Shown piece by piece: positions 10,506 to 23,469 of a stretch of DNA of 64,000 nt (its first letter is position 1; each line of letters opens with the position of its first letter). The translations under genes were made by a program, and so were the position numbers. The DNA lies in assembly GCF_004379255.2 (NCBI RefSeq), contig NC_056046.1:3720001-3784000 (forward strand). The letters run 5' to 3'. Source of the DNA: Salvia splendens. Lineage: Eukaryota > Streptophyta > Magnoliopsida > Lamiales > Lamiaceae. Under the pieces are notes generated by a model. The model saw only the letters and a program-made list of their open reading frames with translations. It had not been told where the DNA came from and searched no databases.

Positions 10506-13500
10506 CTATTGCACAGGCTTTATCTGCAGCATGTACGCCTGTATTTCCATGGGAGGGATAAGGATGTGACCTTCTTGAGCGTCATTTCCGAACTGCTCAT
10601 TATAGCCAAGATCTTCAGTATCATCGTGTAGCAGATTAACAGAGGTCGCTTTTGCACTCGCAACATTCATCCCCTGGAACATGTCAAACATATTGATTGG
10701 TTCGTCAGCTATAGTTGAGCACTGTGACCTGGCGGTTCGACAGTATGAATTATCCCAATGCCGCCTTTGCACAATGAGAGCAAATTTGGGCTCTCCTATG
10801 GGGAGCTGAGTGTATTTCTGAGGTCGGGGAACCTTAAAGTTCAAGATATGTAAATCGCATGGGAGAGAAGCCGCCAATGGAGAAAATGATCTAGGAGGGG
10901 GCTGCACGGATATTGGTTCAGGGCTTTTACCAATGAACCCATGAATTGGATAGTTCAGGTGAGCACCGACCACATGAGATAGAAGAGAGGGACTCGAAGG
11001 GCGAGGGTTCGAAACAGGATCAGCAGGTAATGAAATGTTAGGTTCCAACAGGATGTGGAAAAGCACATTCATAGGACGGTTGTCCATCACCCCTTGACCC
11101 AGGCCACGGCCATCATCGTTCTGAAGTCGGCGATCAAGCATGATCTCCAACCACCCATTTTTCAAGCTTGCCACGCCCAAGGACTGTTTAGTATGAATAG
11201 AGAAGCGCTCTCCATTTACATCTTGCATAAATGCAAGAGAGGGCATTGGGTAGTAATTTCCCTGCAGAGGTATCTTGTCATAAGTTTCCCTGCGGCTCAT
11301 CTGAAAGCCGTTTAGATCAGTGTAAAAGATCCTCTTATTATTGATATCCGTCTTATACCTTGCTATGATTTCCTTATCAATTAACTCTTGACCAAGAAGC
11401 TCAACGTGATACTCTTTCTCAACCACAAATTCCTGTATTGTACTTTCCCCATTATACAAGCGGGTGCTGTGGGAAATTGGCGATTTCTCCCATGCTGTTT
11501 TAGGATAACAGTACACTTCCCGTACCAAATGGCCCTCTGAGATCACCATTGTTCCACCGGCTTGAGTGGTAGGTTCAGCATCACCATTTGGTTTGAAGAG
11601 GTAGGCCCCACTCTCTCTGCTAGAATACATACCTATTTCTTCACCAACAAAATTCATGCGACCATCTGTGCGACTTATTTTGTGCAGAAGTCCATGACTT
11701 ACATTGAAAGAGAGTGTCTGATGTTGATTGCTAATTTCCACTGTGTCACTGTCAATATTCGAGCAAGCATAATGGGCAGGGCATGAAAGCTTCTTCGATG
11801 GAGCGAAAATTCTCAGACTAGCTGGTTTGGCTTTCTCACATCCAACAAACCCATTAGCAACATAATAAGTCTGCAATCCCATGGCAGGGACAGAAGATTT
11901 CCAGTACAGGCGGTGTCTCCCCGAAAATATTTTGTTATTGTCATGGCGCAGTTCAGGAGAGATCTGGCTCTTGACACATGTCCAGTTTGAGTCCAAAACT
12001 GTCACATCGGGTCTCTCAACAACCACCATCACCACCTCATTTCTTGTTTGCTCCAATGGGTTAAAGAGAACCACAGTCTGGACTGTACCTTCACGGGCAC
12101 TAATTGCTTTATGCACAGGCTGAACATCATATCTAGACCGCATTTGTGCTGGTTCAAAATTAGCAGCAAGCTGATCATTTTTTTCATGGCGAATTCCAAG
12201 GAGAACCTCAATAGCCTTAGACATAAAATTTTCCAAGTCTTGCAAAGCCATATGCATTCGCGTCCCATAGTCTTCAACCACATGATCCTTGGCTGTACCA
12301 GTGACGCCATCGTGATGCTGGAAAAGAGCTAAGTTCCTTCTAGCAGAAATCAACTTGTATGAAAAACTAGTGGGCAACTTCTCACATTGCGCTTTTTGGC
12401 AATAACCTAATAAAAATGACATCATCATTTCTCCACCGCGGAGTGTCTGCTCCAAAACTCGGTCAACAGCCTTGAAGAAAGGCCTTGATACATAATAGCC
12501 ACTCCAATAATCTTGACTTCTGTCAGCATATGTAAAGAAATCACCAGATAAAGAAGGGAAACCACCAATTTCACCAGATCCAATTTCACCAGTAACTGAA
12601 TAATTTATTCTGTCAGCCTCTTCACGCATGGTACGGAAATAGTCATCCAAAGTGCCAAATTTAGCTTCAGCATTCAAGCCAGGATCAGAATTAATATAAT
12701 CAAACAGCATTTGGTAGTTCCTGAACTGAGCTTCTGCTTCATCAATGCTGATGTAGCGAAAATCATCACCAAGGGGAATAAGGATTGTGTTTGTTCGGTA
12801 AAGCGTGGATTTCTTCCTATATTGATCCAACAGCAGAAGTGCCCTCTCCCTAACATTTTCATGGTCAGTCTCCACAGGATGTTGTCCCCAGGGACAACGC
12901 TCATACATAAATCCACGGATTCGAGCGAAGTCGAATTGGCAACACACAGCAGGATCTGGCCCACAGGTGTGTGGAATATCATAAGAATAAAAGGGCATCA
13001 TGTGGACAAATATATCAGTTGATTCATCAGAATCCCAGCTCTGCCTCCATACATACTCCAGATTCTTATTCCATGCCAACTCCTTCTTCAACTCGTAATG
13101 TGTTCTATGTATAAGCATGTTTTCAAATCCCATGCGACGGAGAAGATAAGCCATAGTGGATGAATAGCCAAATGGATCAATTGACCATGAATTCTTAGGA
13201 ATAACCCCAACAGTTTCATTCAACCACATGTTTCCCTCTGTCATCTGAGACACACAGTTTATAATCAATACCTTATAAGTAATGAGTCTCCACCAATCGA
13301 ATTTAAAGTTGCACCTAACATTATACTAACATGTCCAGAAAAATCAAATCTCGATGATAACCATAAAATGCAAGTACATGTATCTACATAGCTATGTGAT
13401 GGTAAACATGATACCTTTTTTTTCCCTTGCGGTGGCAGGGTGGATAAGATTTGAGATGGAACTCAATAGAACATATATATGCATCGTATGAAGCAGAATC

Positions 13501-15766
13501 ATAGTCATAAAAGGCACTAGGTGGTGGACCAGGTCAAGCACCCGATCAAGATCAATAGCAGAATATAAGCAAGCCGACAAGCAGATTTAGGAAAACATAG
13601 TGTGGAGTTTTATAGCAGTGAAGAAACCACATGGCTATTTGATACGCTCATACACATGATCTATCATTTTCAAAATTAATAAGAAATCATCACTGACAGC
13701 ACCATGATGTGATTCACACCCTGCCTCCCTAACCAACACACACACACACACATATATATACATATATAGGGGCGACTAAAATAAAAACAGTTTTATAATT
13801 ATATATATGTGTTCGTAGGCGCGGGTTAATGTAGAAACCACTACATTGAATGTATAAAGCCACCGCATTCACAGTGAAATTAACCACACTCATAAAAAAC
13901 TAAATTAAATGAAATGTTTGCTCCTTATGAATTTGATCCCTAGTGTTGCATTCACCATCAATTTTCATAATCGTAGTGCTGAAGATGGCTTTCCTTACTT
14001 TATTAAAATATAAGTTCTCTTGTGAACCTCTCCTCATATAGAGGTTGGTTATTATGAGTCTCCTTTTTATTGTGAGTCTGCTTTTATTACTGCACCGTAC
14101 ATATAAAATTACGAAGTTCTCTGTATAATTTACTAGTACAAATATAACTATCTTGTGGATTCAATCCTAGGTTAATTTCATTTTCTGCATTCAGTATCAG
14201 ATTCAAAAATTTTATACATCTGGTGGCTGGTGCAGTAAAAAAACAGGAGACTCACGGACTCACGATAACACGGAGACATTTGATGCCTCGCCTACAGGCC
14301 CTACACACACACATATAGCCTAGAAGATTTAAGTATTTGCTTTGAGATCTTCATTGAATAAAGTACTATAAGGTTGGCACAAATCAATGAAAGCTATAAC
14401 ACTCCCATTTACATCCAAGCAGATATCAGACAGTTCACCTTACACATAATGCTAAACTAGACTACTAGAGTGAGTTAAAATAACAAACAAAATTTGCATA
14501 GTTACCTGTTCAATGATAGCAAAAAAATGTGAATTAGCCTGTACAAAGATGAAAAAACAACTGGTTAGATTTTGCATCTACTATTAATTAATACAAATAT
14601 AATGGCAATAAAAATTGAAAAGTAGTTTATCTGAAACTGAATATATAAGGGAGTGGGGGCTGGGGGCAATTTACCTCGTCATTCATAACCCATCCACCTG
14701 AAACAATTTCCAGCTGACCATTCTGGACTAAATTGGTGAAGGATTCTCTTTTCGCTTCTGAAGCATCCCTCCACCACCTCTCTAAATAAGACATCTCTTC
14801 CCATATAAACTTTCTCCGAGTATCCTACAACAACATCAACCAATCAAGCAGAATTTTGTAAATTTCACCTCCTATATACACAAATCAAATTCTGGTATTA
14901 AACAAGAACCATCAATATCAAGGATAGAACAAGAAGCAACTATAGTTCAGCAGCATCCGAAAATTGAATGTCATCGACCTGTTATAGGTTATAGCCATGA
15001 AAGCAGCATGAAATTTTCCAGATTGATGATGCACCAGATAAGTACAATAGAATAAAAGCCAAATTATATTAAAATTCCATTTTATCCTAAAAGTTTGGTA
15101 TCTATCAGCTAAATTGAGAACATAATTCAACTTAATGTTCAATCGAATCTCACCAAATTATAAATACGTTTCCTAACAACTCCGATCTAGGTTAGATGGA
15201 GAAATGATGTTAACCTTAGAAAGCGTTTCCACAATAGTGTCGAGAATATGTCTGGACTGCTTATCGTAATATTCTTCAACAGTGAGCTTCCATCCAGGAT
15301 CATTATGCGAATGCGGCACCACAAACACCTTCAATTTCTCATCATCCCACTCATGACCCTTGTAACTCACGCGCCACCCCTGCTTCCACGGCCCGCCGTC
15401 CTCATCCAGAAACTGGATCTTATCATACAGATCCTTAGTAGTGATATCCACATCCGCCGCCAAAATAGTCCTATTCGGCGACTTATGCACGACCGGCTTC
15501 CGAGGCCGGGCGGCGCGCCCGCGCGCCGTCGCCGATCGCAACTGCAACGGCCCGGGGACGGCAGCGAATCGGAATAGGACGAAGAGGAAGAAGAAGAAGG
15601 TGACGCAGAGTCCGATTGTGAAGAAATTGGCGAGGATGAAATCGCGGAAGGCGGCGGTGGTGCGCCTTCGAGACTTCCGCGGCTGCTTGGATGGGGATTT
15701 TGTGGCGGCGGTGGGGAGGAGAGACTGCGCCCATCCGCCGGCGCCGCGGCGGGTGGAGAATGCCAT
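10506..15766 (-). CDS. GMII: Golgi alpha-mannosidase II (glycoside hydrolase family 38)
   Basis: Four exons on the minus strand: 15215-15766, 14675-14824, 14506-14538 (a 33-bp microexon) and 10506-13244. Together they encode 1157 residues, close to plant GMII. It is a type II membrane protein with a short basic cytosolic tail (SRRRTT region) and one membrane span at about residues 43-66, so the catalytic part faces the Golgi lumen. Catalytic landmarks are HSHND (H154 and D156, zinc ligands), GGWVMNDE across exon 2, IDPFGYSS with the nucleophile Asp (D268), and the later FQHHDGVTG zinc-ligand segment. The C-terminal half contains the conserved GRGLGQGVMDNRPMN segment. The enzyme trims two mannoses from GlcNAcMan5GlcNAc2 on the way to complex N-glycans (family knowledge). 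The microexon encodes ANSHFFAIIEQ. All phases agree. Confidence 0.95.
13738..13768. repeat. (CA)n-(TA)n microsatellite in mannosidase intron 3
   Basis: A run of about seven CA units passes directly into TATATATA. It lies in the 1.26-kb intron between exons 3 and 4 of the mannosidase II gene. Confidence 0.85.
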
Positions 15767-18631
15767 GGCGGTTGGAGCGAGATACGGCGATCGTAGCGAG
15801 CTGGGGTTTTGGTCGTCGCCTGCAAAGTCGACGACGATTTTGATGTGCCGTTGATGTCGAGATAGTGTTGAGATCTGTTTGTCACTCCACTAATTAAGGT
15901 CTAAACAAAATTAAAAATTTAAAATCGTAATTAAAAATAGATTTGTAGTAGTATTTTTATATCTTTGACAAAATGTCAAATGGAGTGTACATTATTCATC
16001 TAGATAATTACTCCTACTAGTATAGATTCATAATTCATTTGCCTTATCTATACAAATTTTGGTAGGGTTTTTGGAAATACGAAAATATATTCCACTCTAC
16101 TGTAAATTTTACTTTGTTCACATTGTATTTCTAAGAAGGTATTATGGTACAAATTGTATTTCTACTTTATCGACGTCAGCTTTAGTATTTAATTTTAAAA
16201 TCAAAATTTTATCATTAGCTGTATGAATAAGATAGAAATCACAATTATATAGTAGTATTTTTTTAAAATAACTTCAAAGTTCAAATGAATGAATAAATAC
16301 TAATTGAATATCAATTTTTTTTAATATAATTTGTAAATTTAACGATGTTAAAACAATATATTTTTATAAGATATTATTTAAATCAAACAAAAGGTCCATT
16401 CGATTAGGGGTGAGTCGATACGATACGAAAACGTTATATCGTGTATCGTATCGAAAATATCGGTATGAAAGAATTTCATATCGTTATCGTATAAAAAATT
16501 TCGATATATCAAACTTTCGATATGGATAATATCAATATCATTATTGTTACGATATTTCGATATATTATACCGAAATTCGGTATATCGTTCAGAACGATAT
16601 ATCAACGATCGATACTTCAATATCGTATCAAAATTTCAAGATATTTCGATATATAAGGTATATATCGATAATTCAATATAATTCGGTATACCGAAAATAT
16701 CGATATATATTGTATATTCGATATAAAACGATATATCGCGGTATAAGGAAATTTATATCGTTATCGTATCGAAAACTTACGATACAGTATTGTATCGTAT
16801 CGAAAATTACGATATATCGAAAATTCGATAATTCTTCGATATTTTTCAATACGATACGAGCGATATATCATTTTTTCGGTATTTTTCCTCATCCCTACAT
16901 TCGATTACTTTGTTTTCATTATGATAACTTGTAAATTTAACTTCTACTTGACTATTTGAGTATATATTCTAGGGGTTATTCTAGCGTTTCCTGATGTGTG
17001 GTACCATGTGAGGTAAATCATCTTTTGGTTTATTTAGTTAGTGCTAAACGAATCCAATAAATAAGTAGTATGATTAGTTGATTTACATTGAAAATCTAAT
17101 TAGGACAATTAATTTAAATGAACTTATTACCCTTGAAATTTTTACCTTCCTATTTTTATTGTTATTATTAATAGTACTTTGATATTATGGGTCGTAATAT
17201 ACTTCATTAGTTTTTTAAGAAAAATATACTAGTAATTGTTTTATTATGGTTCGAACGCTTACTCATGTTAATTTATACACATAAAATTTAAATAATCTAT
17301 TTATTTATTAACTATATATAGCAAATCCCAATGCAATTATTTAACCATACCTAAATGTATTAAACAATTCAGTCAATAAGAAATACCAGAAAATGAACGT
17401 GCTCATAAAAATGGCAACATATGATATGTAGTGTAAAATTTATAACCTATTACAATTATATATTTGTTATTAACTGTGACATTTTATGTGACATGTCAGT
17501 AAGAAATCATATATAGTTACCATTAATAAATTAAATGATGTTGTCTATTTATAAAAAAATAATTTTATTAAAAAAACATTAGCAATATTTTACATATTGA
17601 CATCCGAATTTTTTCATTGCATAGTAAACATAGAAAAGTCCAATTTTTTCTATTTTCTAATTAATTTTTAAAATTGCAAAACAACCTAAAGTTTCCCAAA
17701 TTTTATAGTACTCCAAATTTGTTTGCAATTTATAAAATGACCGAAATTCCAAGTAAGTTGCAACCAAACACGTCCCCACTTTTTTAACGTATATCGCTCT
17801 AGCATAGAGTTGTACGACTGCAATTCTCTCCTTCTCTCCGATTTCCTCCTAGTAGCCGATCTGATCCGAAGCTCCAATCGACACATACCTGGTAAATCAT
17901 TGCTTGTAATCCCTCAATTATCTTTTTTTTGTGAATTTTTAGCTTCTGATGGATTATTCGATACTTGTGATCTGTAAATTATGAGATCTGGGATTGGGGA
18001 ATCTTAGATCCGTTTCATTCAGGTTTAAGCTTATTCATTTCTGATATCTTCTCGAGATCGAGGTGATGTAAATATGATTTATTTGGTTTAGATACATTCT
18101 CGAAGTAAGTTGCCGAAAAATAGTTTGTTTATATTAGGGCTAGGTTTTGTTTTTCCTTTCGTTTATGTAATTGACGAAGATTTTTACTTCATACGCTCTG
18201 GCTCTGCTCTTAGATTGGGATGAAAAAACTGAAACTTGCCTGCGTGCTGTTAATTTTTGGGGAAATGGGGCAAGGATCTAATCTAGTTGATTTGTATCAA
18301 GAAGCTAGCTCGATCTGTGTGTGAGCATGCTTGGTCTGATTGAATCCATTGATAACATTTAAAACTCAGCTGCAACAATTGTATGTTTGGAGCCGCGTGC
18401 TTTGTTAATTATGTCATTTCGGTCAGCTAGTTGTTATTTGACAGGTTACACAGCATACACTAATTTGCTCGATAATGATGCTGTGATGCTATAAATTTTG
18501 AATAGTTTGTAGAATTCTGTTGGAAATATATGAGGAGTTCTATTTTGAATGCGTATGTTCTGATGTACAGGGGTTTCAAAGCAAACTTTAAAGCAATTCT
18601 ACTAAGTTCGAAGGTGTAACCAATAAGAAAT
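15767..18631. other. Divergent spacer between mannosidase II and SEC13
   Basis: This region holds the upstream sequence of both genes. It contains the hAT-like MITE at 16405-16897. A likely SEC13 5' UTR intron runs from about 17892 (ACCTG|GTAAAT) to 18570 (TGATGTACAG|GGG). No other gene was found; the rest is AT-rich. Confidence 0.6.
16405..16897. mobile_element. hAT-like MITE, CGATAT-rich family, copy 3 with perfect target duplication
   Basis: The 493-bp element begins TAGGGGTGAGTCG and ends CCTCATCCCTA. It is flanked on both sides by the identical 8-mer CATTCGAT (16397-16404 and 16898-16905). The interior is packed with CGATATATCG and GGTATACCG-type words. The 8-bp duplication and TAGGG termini fit the hAT superfamily. 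There is no coding capacity. Confidence 0.85.
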
Positions 18632-19537
18632 ATGCCTCCACAGAAAATTGAAACCGGCCACAATGATGTTGTTCATGATGTGTCGATGGATTATTATGGT
18701 AAACGTGTGGCAACAGCTTCATCCGATGGCACTATAAAAATAATTGGCGTGAGCAACAACTCTTCCCAGCATCTGGCTACTTTGACTGGTCATCAAGGAC
18801 CAGTGTGGCAGGTAATTTGGGCACACCCCAAGTTTGGCTCGACACTGGCTTCTTGTTCTTATGATGGTAAAGTCATCATCTGGAAGGAAGGTAATCCAAA
18901 TGAGTGGTCCCAATCTCATATTTTCACTGACCACAAATCATCAGTTAATTCCATTGCTTGGGCACCCCATGAGTTGGGATTGTGTTTGGCCGGTGGCTCT
19001 TCGGACGGGAACATTTCAGTTTACACATCTCGAGCTGATGGTGGCTGGGATACTACAAAAATAGACCAAGCTCATCCTGTTGGGGTGACCTCAGTTACAT
19101 GGGCCCCTTCAATGGCTCCTGGTGCACTCGTTGGATCTGGAATATTGGAACCAGTTCAGAAGCTTGCATCCGGTGGATGCGACAACACAGTGAAGATCTG
19201 GAAGCTCAACAATGGTATATGGAAAATGGACTGCTTCCCTGCCCTCCAGAACCACTCAGATTGGGTGAGAGATGTTTCCTGGGCACCAAACTTGGGACTT
19301 CCTAAATCAACTGTCGCGAGTGCCTCTCAAGATGGTACTGTCGTGATATGGACTGTGGCCAAGGAAGGTGATCAGTGGGAAGGTAAAGTCTTGAAGGACT
19401 TCAAGACTCCCGTCTGGAGGGTGTCGTGGTCTCTGACTGGAAATCTCCTGGCTGTGGCATCTGGCGACAACAATGTCACGCTGTGGAAGGAAGCCGTGGA
19501 TGGGGAGTGGCAAGAGGTATCCACCATTGATCAATAG
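18632..19537 (+). CDS. SEC13: SEC13 WD40 protein (COPII coat and nuclear pore)
   Basis: One uninterrupted coding exon of 301 codons, the standard SEC13 length. It begins MPPQKIETGHNDVVHDV and carries six WD40 blades, visible as LTGHQGPVWQVIWAHP, DHKSSVNSIAWAP, QAHPVGVTSVTWAP, QNHSDWVRDVSWAPN and TPVWRVSWSLTGN. SEC13 pairs with SEC31 in the COPII outer coat at ER exit sites and also sits in the NUP107-160 complex of the nuclear pore (family knowledge). The 5' UTR appears to carry an intron (about 17892-18570), while the coding part has none. The start is chosen because MPPQK is the conserved SEC13 N-terminus. Confidence 0.97.
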   Translation: MPPQKIETGHNDVVHDVSMDYYGKRVATASSDGTIKIIGVSNNSSQHLATLTGHQGPVWQVIWAHPKFGSTLASCSYDGKVIIWKEGNPNEWSQSHIFTDHKSSVNSIAWAPHELGLCLAGGSSDGNISVYTSRADGGWDTTKIDQAHPVGVTSVTWAPSMAPGALVGSGILEPVQKLASGGCDNTVKIWKLNNGIWKMDCFPALQNHSDWVRDVSWAPNLGLPKSTVASASQDGTVVIWTVAKEGDQWEGKVLKDFKTPVWRVSWSLTGNLLAVASGDNNVTLWKEAVDGEWQEVSTIDQ

Positions 19538-20027
19538 AAGTCTGGTGGGACTTTTATCAGTTCATGGTTGTCATATTCAAAAAAGTATAAGACATATTTT
19601 GTTTGTTTTGAAGACCAATGGGTTTCAGTTTTCATGTACTTTAAATTCATTGTAGTTGAATCATTTTGTCTGCCTTAGATGATTATGGTAAGTGAATCAT
19701 TTCAGCTATTCAGGGAGTCAATTATTTGGTGCTGGTTGCACTAGTTTTTCCATTATGTGGGTGCATTGGGTTTGGTGGATTTGAACATGGTTTATTCATG
19801 TACCTCCCCCATTTTGATATGGGTCACATCTTATTCTAGGCAATCGTCAATTCTTCTCTTGGTGGAATTTGGATTTTTAAGAAAATATTAGTATGTTCAT
19901 CAAATACCAGTTTCCCAACTCAACAAGCATATTTTCGTCATGTCCTACAATTACAAATATACTCCATCAATTAAGCTCAAAAGACGAAAGCCAAAACGTA
20001 GAAGAATGCAATTATCAGATTCACGTG

Positions 20028-20308
20028 GGTCAGTGGTCGATTGAATCCACCAGCAGCCCACGACAGTCGGAAAAACATCATTAAATTCGGCCTTTAGAGC
20101 TGTCGCCGTAGGGTCAGAGGTAGATTGAACTCCCCAGCAGTCTACAACAGTCAGAAAACTTTACTAAATTCGACTTTTAAAGGTCGATTGAACACACTAG
20201 TAGTTTACTAGAGTTGAAAAACTTCACTAAATACAATATTTAAAGCTGCGGTTGATTCTTGGTAGGTCATTGATAATTGATTCTTGTTTCTTGGTAGGTC
20301 ATTGATAA
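20028..20308. repeat. Degenerate tandem repeats between SEC13 and DEL
   Basis: Three diverged copies of a 65-85-bp unit follow each other: GGTCGATTGAATCCACCAGCAG at about 20034, GGTAGATTGAACTCCCCAGC at about 20119 and GGTCGATTGAACACACTAG at about 20182. Each is followed by CAGTCGGAAAAAC or similar and TAAATTCG. Directly after comes a separate short duplication of TTCTTGGTAGGTCATTGATAA (about 20257 and 20288). No coding frame is conserved. Confidence 0.75.
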
Positions 20309-20592
20309 AAGTGACACATTTCACTTTAGTAGTACTAGTACATGAGTATTCGGTTTGCAAGATTGTATCCGAGATTAAATTAGTGATGGATACTCGTTAA
20401 GCCCGCGCTTCATCTGAATTCGAATTCCCGCGATGCATTAAGGTAGTGTACTCGTCCCTTTCCAAATCTGTAAACCCGAAGTCGTCAAAGTCGAAATCCC
20501 TAGTTGCGCCATGCCTATCAATTTATGATTCACCTCCATCAAAACTCATCCGAGCTAGATAATCTCTCCAGTTTCTGAAATCGATTGCTGGA

Positions 20593-23018
20593 ATGGCGTC
20601 TCGCGATTCTCGCACAAAAGATGCATTTTACTGCCGCAAGGAGAAGTCTCTCGGTCTTTTATGCACCAAGTAATTCGTGATTTTGTCATCTGTATATGAT
20701 GAATACTCATATGATTCGAGCTTTCCGCTTGAGTGATTTTTTTGGTATTGTGCAGTTTCCTGAGGTTGTACGATCGCGAAGGCGTGGACTCAATCGGATT
20801 GGATGCTTCTGCTCTTCAGTTAGGTGTGCTACTATTCTTCAATCAGGATAATAATACGATCTGTTGTTGATTATTTTTGGAACTTGAGTTTTTAAAATCT
20901 AAGAACTCGAGTGATTATATGAAATTGATTGTGAGGATGAAAATGCAAGAGATATTACTTGTTAGATAATAAATTCATTTATCTCCCATATTTTTATGTA
21001 TAATTCTGGACTGCTTTTAATTTTTTTTAGAATTAGTATTTTGATCAAGTAAAATAAGAGGAAATTGAGTTTAAAATAGCTAACTTGATATCCTGATACA
21101 AATTCTAATTGGGAGCTAACCTTTTTTTTGGACTTTGTATCTAGGTGTTGAACGGCGAAGAATATATGACATTGTGAATATTTTAGAAGGCATTGGGGTA
21201 ACTATCTTATCTTTTAATCTAAACTTGAAATTATAACTTTAAGGGGAAATGTTCAGGTTTTACAGAAGAAAGAGAAAAATCAATACACTTGGAAAGGTTA
21301 TGCTGCCATTTCTGGGGCTTTAGAGGTGCTCAAGGTAGTCTTGTTTAGACTGGTTTTATGGAGTATGAAAAAATCAATGAATTTGGCACTCAAATCTTAA
21401 TGGCATAGTAACTTTATTCTGCATTGTTTCATTACAGGAACAGGGACAGAAAGCGGACTTCCATACCTATATCACTAATGTATCTTGCTGGCTTTAGCAA
21501 ATTAAGTTTAAATTGACTGCTTGCTTTCTTTAGCTTTTCAGACTTACCTCTTGTTGTACGAGCTGAAGAACGTTCACAAAATAGTCGTAGTCATGTTAAC
21601 CATTATGTGTTATAAAGCGTAGGCGTAGTGTAGCATGATGATAGTACTCCTATATTCCGCTTGCAACATATAATGCAGAGTTCTTTCCCCAGGTCTCGAA
21701 TGATAAAGAACATAGTCTGTCCTCTGACTCGAAGGCTGAGTGTCCAGACAAATGCTCTCAATCGGATAAAAGTGGTGATTACTGAGTCTCTTATTTATGT
21801 GGAGCTATCATCTCTACCTCCTTTGAGTCACTGCCTGTATTAGTAGTATCTTCTCCATCTAACTGAATTTGGTTGTTTTTTATACTCGTGGTTGTACAGA
21901 GCACAAGAGGGAAAAATCATTGGGGCTTCTTACACAGAATTTTGTCAAGCTTTTCCTTTGTTCTGAGGTAAGTTTTGCCTCTATCTGGATTTCAGAAATC
22001 AAGCGAACGAATTCAGTTTGATCTGGATCTTGTTCATCACTTAAAGGCGGAGATTATATCACTAGATGGTGCTGCATTAGCTTTGCTAGGGGACAGCCTT
22101 GACCGAACAGCTATGAGAAGTAACTCAATCTTTCTTTTAGATGTGCCTTCATTATAGTGAACACATAGAAATTGTATGCAAACTTATGTAGTACTCTTAC
22201 ATTTTGCTTCTCATATGCAGCAAAGATTAGGCGCTTGTATGATATTGCTAATGTGTTTTCATCAATGGGACTCATTGAAAAGGTTTATCTGCAATAGTAC
22301 AATCACTTTTTAAAAATTCAACATATCCCCATTTTCCGTTTCCCCTCCCTGCATATAGGAAGCTGATCCTTTTCAGCAAATCTTGATATTTCTATAGGTT
22401 CGCGATCCTGGGAGTGGAAAACCAGCATTTAGGTGGACAAGTGTGGGAAGGAGCGGAAATGGATCTTCCATTGCATTGGAAGATAAGAATCGGAAGAGAA
22501 GAGCGTTCGGAGCTGATATCACCAACATATCAGTGAAAAGGTGCAATACTTATAATGCCTTGACTGAGCAGCATCAGAAATGCAGCTCAAAGGAATTCGT
22601 ATTTGGTCCCTTCTCCCCAAATGTTACTACGGTATGGAGCCATGAAACCAGAAAAGATGGGCAGATTCAAAACTCTGACAGTCCCCTTTGTGCTTATCAG
22701 CCACAGTATAGCAACAAAGGTAACTAATTCCTAATTTCTTAGCTCAAATTTTCTTATGACACAACTCTTTCAAGGAATCACATTTCCTCACATGGTATAA
22801 CCGTATAACTACGAAGCAAACTGTCTTAATATAGCCCCAAAACGTGGATCCTGTCTTGATTTACTACATGTTGAGCTATAGGAATTGGGCATATTATCTA
22901 ATCTTATATCAATGTTGTGGCAGCTGTTGGAGACCTTTTTCACCACTATACTGAAGCATGGAGTAGCTGGCGTGGTGAAGCTAAAGAGAAGCAGCAGATA
23001 GAGCATGCATCCGAATGA
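20593..23018 (+). CDS. DEL: Atypical E2F transcription repressor (DEL/E2Fe type)
   Basis: Eleven exons: 20593-20669, 20756-20823, 21145-21197, 21257-21334, 21438-21479, 21693-21774, 21900-21967, 22047-22119, 22221-22282, 22398-22719, 22924-23018, giving 339 residues. Two winged-helix DNA-binding domains are visible. The first (about residues 15-92) has KEKSLGLLCTNFLRLY, VERRRIYDIVNILEGIG and KNQYTWKGY. The second (about 134-215) has KREKSLGLLTQNFVKLF, ISLDGAALALLGD, KIRRLYDIANVFSSMG and GKPAFRWTS. There is no DP dimerisation or Rb-binding region. This two-domain layout defines the DP-independent DEL/E2F7-8 class, which competes with activating E2Fs at cell-cycle promoters and restrains endoreduplication (family knowledge). 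The C-terminus has a basic KNRKRRAFG stretch that may be a nuclear signal. Exon 8 has a second possible acceptor at 21995 that would add 17 in-frame residues. Confidence 0.9.
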
Positions 23019-23469
23019 ATGTTTCATCTTTTCCATTCGAATTCTTTCTATCGAAACTGGAGGCAAGAGTTATACTAGGATGTAATGATCTGATATACTA
23101 CAAACTAAAATTTGAACTGAATTTCGGTACCAATTCTTAAACTACAAAAGCCATGTATATTGGCTGCTTCTACCCGATATAAAAATTCCAAATCCAATGA
23201 AATCCTTTGTTTAGCCATTTCTATACATGATAGTGGAAATGAAAATTTTGACGAGATTACAAAATGAATGTAACATGCACTGAAATGAACCATAAGAATG
23301 CTCAATAATATAAAAGGGGAAAGATTTAACCCAAATCATTCATGAATTGTTGTGAAAAAGTATATATTGGTTCTTTTATTTGTTTGCTCAATCAGAGCCC
23401 AAAAAATGCAATTCTGTCATTTGTTGTATCTTGATATCTTCAAAACAATTGTATTTCATCAGTAAACGA

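Noticed and set aside
2430..19537. A functional glycan/secretion gene cluster (MTP12, KONJAC, mannosidase II, SEC13)
   Set aside because: The genes are on mixed strands, are ordinary single-copy housekeeping genes with separate promoters, and nothing in the sequence links their regulation.
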